This document shows positions 59,543-64,000 of a DNA stretch of 64,000 nucleotides, one piece after another; positions within the stretch are counted from its first letter, which is position 1; each line of letters opens with the position of its first letter. The notes under the pieces were generated by a model. The model was not told the origin of the DNA. It made no database searches and worked only from the letters and a program-made list of their open reading frames with translations. The stretch is from Erwinia tasmaniensis Et1/99 (GTDB lineage: Bacteria > Pseudomonadota > Gammaproteobacteria > Enterobacterales > Enterobacteriaceae). The stretch spans positions 3,100,001 to 3,164,000 of the forward strand of contig NC_010694.1 of NCBI RefSeq assembly GCF_000026185.1, in the 5' to 3' direction. A program made the position numbers and the translations under genes.

Positions 59543-60487
59543 ATGATTAAGCTTGGCATAGTGATGGATCCGATAACCTCCATCAATATTAAAAAAGATT
59601 CCAGCTTTGCTATGCTGCTGGAAGCACAAAACCGTGGTTACGAAATTCACTATATGGAGATGAACGATCTCTATTTGCGCGGCGGTGAAGGCCGGGCTCG
59701 TACGCGCCTGCTAAGCGTAGAGCAGAATTATGACCAATGGTTTACGTTCGGCAATGAACAGGATATCGCCCTGTCGGACCTGAACGTGGTGCTGATGCGT
59801 AAGGATCCGCCGTTTGACACCGAGTTTATCTACGCCACCTATATTCTTGAGCGTGCAGAAGAAAAAGGCACGCTGATCGTCAACAAACCGCAAAGCCTGC
59901 GTGACTGTAATGAGAAGCTTTTCACCGCATGGTTTGCCGAGCTAACCCCTGATACGCTGGTTACCCGCAACGCCAGCCAGATCCGTGAATTCTGGCAGCA
60001 GCATGGTGACATTATCCTCAAACCGCTGGATGGAATGGGCGGCGCGTCGATATTCCGCGTTAAGCAGGAAGATCCTAACCTGTCGGTCATCGTTGAAACC
60101 CTCACCGGGCATGGTAGCGCCTACTGCATGGCGCAAAATTATCTGCCGGCAATCAAAGACGGCGATAAGCGCGTGCTGGTGGTCGACGGTGAGCCAGTCC
60201 CCTATTGCCTGGCGCGCATTCCCAAATCGGGTGAAACGCGTGGCAACCTGGCTGCCGGGGGGCGTGGCGAAGCACGACCTCTTTCTGATAGCGACTGGGA
60301 AATAGCGCGTCGCGTTGCGCCCGTGCTGAAGCAGAAGGGTCTTATCTTTGTTGGCCTGGACATTATTGGCGATAAGCTGACTGAAATTAACGTCACCAGT
60401 CCAACCTGCATTCGTGAGATCGAAGCCGCGTTTCCGATCTCTGTTACCGCAATGCTGATGGATGCTATTGAAAAACGCCTCGCCTGA
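59543..60487 (+). CDS. gshB: Glutathione synthetase GshB
   Basis: ATP-grasp enzyme joining glycine to gamma-glutamylcysteine. The 314-residue protein shows MDPITSINIKKDSSFAMLLE at the N-terminus, ILKPLDGMGGASIFRV and the C-terminal LTEINVTSPTCIREIE. GGAG precedes the ATG. In the gshB-yqgE-ruvX set. Confidence 0.98.
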   Translation: MIKLGIVMDPITSINIKKDSSFAMLLEAQNRGYEIHYMEMNDLYLRGGEGRARTRLLSVEQNYDQWFTFGNEQDIALSDLNVVLMRKDPPFDTEFIYATYILERAEEKGTLIVNKPQSLRDCNEKLFTAWFAELTPDTLVTRNASQIREFWQQHGDIILKPLDGMGGASIFRVKQEDPNLSVIVETLTGHGSAYCMAQNYLPAIKDGDKRVLVVDGEPVPYCLARIPKSGETRGNLAAGGRGEARPLSDSDWEIARRVAPVLKQKGLIFVGLDIIGDKLTEINVTSPTCIREIEAAFPISVTAMLMDAIEKRLA

Positions 60488-60576
60488 TTGTTACTGCGGG
60501 GGCGGATTGCCCCACGGCTAACCTTTAATGCCCGCCGATTTAGCGCGGGTATTAACCAGACTACAGAACATTAAGT

Positions 60577-61140
60577 ATGAATTTACAGCACCATTTTTTG
60601 ATTGCCATGCCCACCCTGCAGGACCCGCTGTTCAAACGTTCAGTGGTTTACATCTGTGAACACAACGCTGACGGCGCTATGGGGCTGATCGTTAATAAGC
60701 CGATGGAAAATCTGACGGTTGAGGGCATTCTAAAGAAACTCAAAATTGCCCCCACCGCACGCGAACCTGACATCAGGCTGGATAAGCCGGTGTTCTCCGG
60801 TGGCCCGCTGGCAGAGGATCGCGGTTTCATTCTGCACTCGGCACAGAAGACCTTTACCTCCAGCATTCGCGTGTCGGATAACACGGTGATCACCACCTCA
60901 CGTGACGTGCTGGAAACACTCGGCACCGCCGAACAGCCGGATAATGTACTGGTTGCCCTGGGCTATTGCGCCTGGGAAAAAGATCAGCTGGAACAGGAAC
61001 TGCTGGAAAATGCCTGGTTAACGAGTCCAGCTAACAGCAATATTTTATTTCATACCCCGATAGCCGAACGCTGGCGCGAAGCAGCGAAAAGCATCGGCGT
61101 CGATATTCACAATATTGCCAGTGAAGCAGGACATGCATAA
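60577..61140 (+). CDS. yqgE: YqgE/AlgH family protein
   Basis: A 187-residue protein with the family motifs [20 protein letters not shown] and [19 protein letters not shown]. coli YqgE has no settled biochemical role; AlgH of Pseudomonas affects alginate. Its stop overlaps the start of ruvX by one base (61140), so they are translationally coupled. Confidence 0.95.
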   Translation: MNLQHHFLIAMPTLQDPLFKRSVVYICEHNADGAMGLIVNKPMENLTVEGILKKLKIAPTAREPDIRLDKPVFSGGPLAEDRGFILHSAQKTFTSSIRVSDNTVITTSRDVLETLGTAEQPDNVLVALGYCAWEKDQLEQELLENAWLTSPANSNILFHTPIAERWREAAKSIGVDIHNIASEAGHA

Positions 61141-61562
61141 TGAGTAGTCAGACCTTTCTGTCATTTGACTTCGGTACAAAAAGTATCGGCGTTGCCATCG
61201 GCCAGCGGTTAACGGGCACGGCCCGACCGCTAAACGCGCTGAAGGCCCAGGACGGCATACCTGACTGGAACAGGATCGAAGCCCTGCTGAAGGAGTGGCA
61301 GCCGGAGCGGGTTGTGGTCGGGCTACCGCTGAATATGGACGGTAGCGAACAGCCGTTAACGGCGCGTGCGCGTAAATTTGCCAACCGCCTGCACGGGCGC
61401 TTCGGCGTGCAGGTTGACCTGCACGATGAACGCCTCAGCACCGTAGAAGCGCGAGCGGAGCTGTTTGAACGCGGCGGTTTTCGCGCGCTGAGCAAGGGCA
61501 ACGTTGACTCGCTATCCGCGGTTATCATCTTAGAAAGCTGGTTTGAAAATCAGTATGTATAA
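61140..61562 (+). CDS. ruvX: RuvX/YqgF Holliday-junction resolvase-like pre-16S rRNA nuclease
   Basis: A 140-residue RNase H-fold protein; [17 protein letters not shown] carries the first catalytic Asp and [13 protein letters not shown] the following acidic pair. In E. coli it takes part in 16S rRNA 5' processing. Essential in many bacteria. Last gene of the conserved yqgE-ruvX pair. Confidence 0.96.
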   Translation: MSSQTFLSFDFGTKSIGVAIGQRLTGTARPLNALKAQDGIPDWNRIEALLKEWQPERVVVGLPLNMDGSEQPLTARARKFANRLHGRFGVQVDLHDERLSTVEARAELFERGGFRALSKGNVDSLSAVIILESWFENQYV

Positions 61563-61619
61563 GGATGGCAGGCGGCCACGCCCGGACTGAACAACGGCAA
61601 AAAATATTTTCTCCCGACC

Positions 61620-61645
61620 GCAACCTTTCCGCTGGCGTCAGCGAA
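61620..61645 (+). promoter_or_regulatory. Possible ECF (sigma-F-like) promoter of the peroxiredoxin operon
   Basis: GCAACC (61620-61625), exactly 16 bp, then CGAA (61642-61645). This fits the GTAACC-N16-CGAA pattern I recall for Caulobacter sigma-F, with one mismatch. It lies 55 bp before the peroxiredoxin start, in front of a cluster that ends with an ECF sigma gene. The assignment is inference. Confidence 0.45.
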
Positions 61646-61699
61646 ACTTAGGTTAAGGTCAGCAGGCGCTAACGCCTGCCCCACACTGGAGAAACCGTA

Positions 61700-62263
61700 A
61701 TGCGTCAGAAAAGCACCCTTAACACCCTGGCTGCCGCAGCCATTCTTAGCCTCACACTGCCCGTCACCTCTGCACTTGCTGCCCTGCAAACGGGTGTGAA
61801 AGCCCCTGATTTTCAGCTAAACGCAGCGCTGGCGGGTAAGCCAACAACGTTCTCGCTACAGCAGTCATTACAGAAAGGGCCGGTGGTGCTCTACTTCTTC
61901 CCGGCTGCATTCAGCGCGGGCTGTACCCTGGAAGCACACGCCTTCGCCGAGGCGACCGATGAATTCAAAAAGCAGGGGGCGACCGTCATCGGCGTTACCG
62001 CCGGTAATGTTGACCAAATCGCCAAATTTTCCCAGCTGGAGTGCCGTGACAAATTCACGATAGCCGCCGATCCGGGTGCCAAAGTCGCGGGAGAATACCA
62101 GAGCACGATGCAGTTCAACGGTAAAACCCTGTCCGACCGCACCTCTTACGTTATCGCTCCTGACGGCAAAATTTTGCTCAGCTACAGCGATAAAAACCCA
62201 CAGGCGCACATCCAGAAAGCGATGGATGCAGTCAAAAAATACCGTCAGGCCAACCCGGCTTAA
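61700..62263 (+). CDS. Periplasmic peroxiredoxin (AhpC/TSA family)
   Basis: A 187-residue protein with a Sec signal (cleavage near residue 27) and a thioredoxin-fold peroxidase domain; the peroxidatic Cys75 sits in FFPAAFSAGCTLEAHAF, matching the P-x3-S-x2-C pattern, with a possible resolving Cys115 in QLECRDKF. It should reduce peroxides in the periplasm. GGAG precedes the ATG. It is followed 24 bp later by a DsbD-type transporter, which probably supplies its electrons, and then an ECF sigma factor. It has no counterpart next to ruvX in E. coli. Confidence 0.88.
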   Translation: MRQKSTLNTLAAAAILSLTLPVTSALAALQTGVKAPDFQLNAALAGKPTTFSLQQSLQKGPVVLYFFPAAFSAGCTLEAHAFAEATDEFKKQGATVIGVTAGNVDQIAKFSQLECRDKFTIAADPGAKVAGEYQSTMQFNGKTLSDRTSYVIAPDGKILLSYSDKNPQAHIQKAMDAVKKYRQANPA

Positions 62264-62287
62264 CGCCTCTTTCTAAGTAGGTTTATT

Positions 62288-63526
62288 ATGCTGACTGCTA
62301 TCGCTGCCGCCCTGCTGGGCGGCATCATTCTCAATCTGATGCCGTGCGTTTTCCCGGTCATTTCGCTCAAGGCGCTAAGCCTGATCCGTCATCACGATCG
62401 GCCCGCTCAGGCCAGAGCCGAAGGTCTGGCCTTTCTGGGCGGCGTGGTAATAACCATGCTTGCGCTGGCTGGCGCACTGATGTTGGCCCGTTCCGGCGGC
62501 TCGGCGGTCGGCTGGGGGTTCCAGCTGCAGTCACCGCTGGTGATTGCGCTTCTTGCTCTGGTCATGCTGGCATCGGCGCTCAATCTGTTCGGCCTGTTTG
62601 AGATTGGCCTTTCTGTGCAGAGGGTCGGTGAAGTGGGCGGTACGCGCTCAGGTCTGACGGGCTCCGCACTGACCGGTGCGCTGGCGATTATCGTTGCCAC
62701 ACCCTGTAGCGCGCCCTTTATGGCCAGCGCCATCGGCTACGCGTTGACTCAACCAACGCCGGTCAGTCTGGTGATTTTTATTGCGCTGGCGCTGGGCTTC
62801 GCCGCGCCGTTTACATTAATCTCCTTCTTTCCGCTGCTGGCACGCATATTGCCCGCACCGGGCGCCTGGATGGTCACGCTAAAACATGGACTCGCATTTC
62901 CGATGCTGGGGGCGGTAGCCTGGCTTATCTGGGTTCTTGAGCGGCAGGCGGGTTCACTGGCGCTGGCGGCGATCCTGGCATGCTGCATCATACTCAGCTT
63001 TGCCGCCTGGCTTTATGGTAAAGCTCAGAAACGCCGTATGATGGGCAAACGCCACTGGCCGATGCATATCGCCAGCGCCATATTCGCTTTGCTGGTTGTG
63101 CCGCCGCTGGCCAATATTGGAACGTTTTCCCACCGGGATACCCCTGCTGAAAACGCTGAAGCCGCGGCAACGGTGGCCTGGTCACCGCAGAAGGTGGATG
63201 CGGTAAAAGGGCAGGGGCAACCGGTTCTGGTCAACTTCACCGCGTCCTGGTGCATCACTTGCCAGGTGAACGATCGTACCTCGCTGTCGACCGAGGCGGT
63301 TAAATCCGCGATAGCGCGCACCGGCACTATTTATATGATCGCCGACTCAACGAACTACAATCCTGATGTCGAACAGGCGCTCAGCGATTTTGGTCGCGGC
63401 GGTCTGCCGCTGTATGTTGTTTATCCTGCAGACGGCGGTAAACCGGTGGTGCTGCCACAGGTGCTGACGCCTCATATCGTTATTTCCGCGCTCGAAAGTG
63501 CCACGATGAATAGGAAAAAAACATGA
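62288..63526 (+). CDS. DsbD-type transmembrane thiol transporter lacking the alpha domain
   Basis: Moves reducing power from cytoplasmic thioredoxin across the inner membrane. The 412-residue protein starts at once with the membrane (beta) domain: Cys20 in LNLMPCVFPVI and Cys140 in IVATPCSAPF are the pair in DsbD, within about eight helices. A C-terminal thioredoxin (gamma) domain carries the active site CITC (Cys322, Cys325). The periplasmic N-terminal alpha domain of E. coli DsbD is absent and there is no signal peptide for it. ScsB of Caulobacter, a DsbD relative, reduces an envelope peroxiredoxin; the neighbouring peroxiredoxin suggests the same partnership here. Its stop TGA overlaps ATG of a 15-codon frame of no known significance. 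Confidence 0.85.
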   Translation: MLTAIAAALLGGIILNLMPCVFPVISLKALSLIRHHDRPAQARAEGLAFLGGVVITMLALAGALMLARSGGSAVGWGFQLQSPLVIALLALVMLASALNLFGLFEIGLSVQRVGEVGGTRSGLTGSALTGALAIIVATPCSAPFMASAIGYALTQPTPVSLVIFIALALGFAAPFTLISFFPLLARILPAPGAWMVTLKHGLAFPMLGAVAWLIWVLERQAGSLALAAILACCIILSFAAWLYGKAQKRRMMGKRHWPMHIASAIFALLVVPPLANIGTFSHRDTPAENAEAAATVAWSPQKVDAVKGQGQPVLVNFTASWCITCQVNDRTSLSTEAVKSAIARTGTIYMIADSTNYNPDVEQALSDFGRGGLPLYVVYPADGGKPVVLPQVLTPHIVISALESATMNRKKT

Positions 63527-63599
63527 GTCAGTTGATGATAAAAAGCCATCGCTATGTGCCATTACCTTAAGCATTGGCCCTTTTGTTTCAGGGCTGCCA

Positions 63600-64000
63600 A
63601 TGGCAGAAGGTGAAGCACAGGCGCGGGCCTGGCCAGCACTGATGGCCCGTGCTCAGGCTGGCGACAAGGCCGCCTATAACCGGCTTTTGAAAGCGATGGT
63701 GCCCGCCATCAGGGCATTTGTGCGCAGAAAAATCTGCGATGAGGCGCTGATTGAAGACGTGGTTCAGGAAACGTTACTGGCGATCCATCGCGTGCGTCAT
63801 ACCTACGACCCACAGCGCCCTATTCTTCCCTGGGTGGCGGCCATCACCTCCGCGCGGTCAATTGATGCGTTGCGCCAGTCTGGCCGCCGTCTGGAGGTGC
63901 AGGATGAGGACGCGCTACTCAATCGGGCCGCAGAGCCAGACGGCTTTGAATCCGCCGGACGCGAAGAAAATGACGTTTTGACCGGATATCTGGGCAGCCT
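63600..64000 (+). CDS. ECF RNA polymerase sigma factor (3' end cut by window edge)
   Basis: From ATG 63600 the frame stays open to the right edge (about 133 residues): sigma2 domain with AAYNRLLKAMVPAIRAFVRRK, the core-binding DEALIEDVVQETLLAIHRV and the -10 region RPILPWVAAITSARSIDALR. The last pattern is typical of ECF sigmas related to Caulobacter sigma-F (ECF16), normally controlled by a membrane anti-sigma of the DUF1109/NrsF type. If so, that gene should lie just beyond the window. The short ribosome site (CAGGG 8 bp ahead) leaves the exact start open. It is 74 bp after the thiol transporter. Confidence 0.88.
   Translation, partial: MAEGEAQARAWPALMARAQAGDKAAYNRLLKAMVPAIRAFVRRKICDEALIEDVVQETLLAIHRVRHTYDPQRPILPWVAAITSARSIDALRQSGRRLEVQDEDALLNRAAEPDGFESAGREENDVLTGYLGS

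Noticed and set aside
1..64000. CRISPR arrays, tRNA or rRNA genes, integrase or prophage
   Set aside because: No regularly spaced repeats, no tRNA cloverleaf or rRNA sequence and no integrase were recognised; XerD is the chromosomal housekeeping recombinase.

Overview
The window looks like a chromosomal segment of an enterobacterium, most likely Erwinia or a close relative in the Erwiniaceae. Gene order (galR-lysA-lysR; lysS-prfB-recJ-dsbC-xerD-fldB-cptA-sdhE-ygfZ-yqfA; gcvPHT; ubiI-ubiH-pepP-ygfB/zapA-ssrS-fau; serA-rpiA/argP-yggE-argO-mscS-fbaA-pgk-epd-tktA-loiP; speB-speA/metK-galP-sprT-endA-rsmE-gshB-yqgE-ruvX) matches the E. coli 63-66 min region, and most proteins align almost residue for residue with their E. 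coli counterparts as I remember them. Base composition is moderately GC-rich except in one AT-rich block. The species call is inference.

Layout. 1-7 kb: a molybdopterin S/N-oxide reductase cut by the left edge, galR with its own operator, lysA/lysR divergent, and an MFS exporter. 7-20 kb: a lipoprotein protease of trypsin type, then the lysS-prfB (programmed frameshift) and recJ-dsbC-xerD blocks, with two accessory transporters (LysE and EamA types), then the flavodoxin/succinate dehydrogenase assembly/ygfZ/TrhA group and an HD-domain protein. 20-27 kb: ygfF, the glycine cleavage operon (an in-frame tandem duplication sits inside gcvP), then an orphan HEPN-type abortive-infection gene. 27-46 kb: ubiquinone hydroxylases, pepP, zapA, 6S RNA, serine and pentose phosphate genes, ArgP/ArgO, MscS with an unusual pore helix, and the lower-glycolysis and transketolase genes. 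46.1-49.7 kb: an AT-rich insertion between loiP and speB carrying an amino-acid hydroxylase plus LysE-type exporter pair and a decayed C39-peptidase cluster. 49.7-61.6 kb: agmatine/arginine decarboxylase, metK with a MetJ operator array, galP with GalR and CRP sites, and the sprT-ruvX run. 61.6 kb to the end: a periplasmic peroxiredoxin, a DsbD-type thiol transporter lacking the alpha domain, and an ECF sigma factor cut by the right edge, with a promoter resembling that of Caulobacter sigma-F ahead of the peroxiredoxin.

How the genes work together. LysR controls lysA; ArgP controls argO; GalR (first 3 kb) very likely controls galP (55.6 kb); MetJ controls metK; SpeA then SpeB make putrescine from arginine; UbiI and UbiH act in ubiquinone synthesis; DsbC isomerises disulfides while the right-edge module carries electrons outward to a peroxidase.

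Best candidates for something undescribed: the 2-oxoglutarate oxygenase/exporter pair (46.2-47.8 kb), the peroxiredoxin-DsbD-ECF module, the HEPN protein with an apparent winged-helix tail, a 41-codon leader ORF with a near-perfect Shine-Dalgarno upstream of speA, and the glycine-depleted MscS pore helix.
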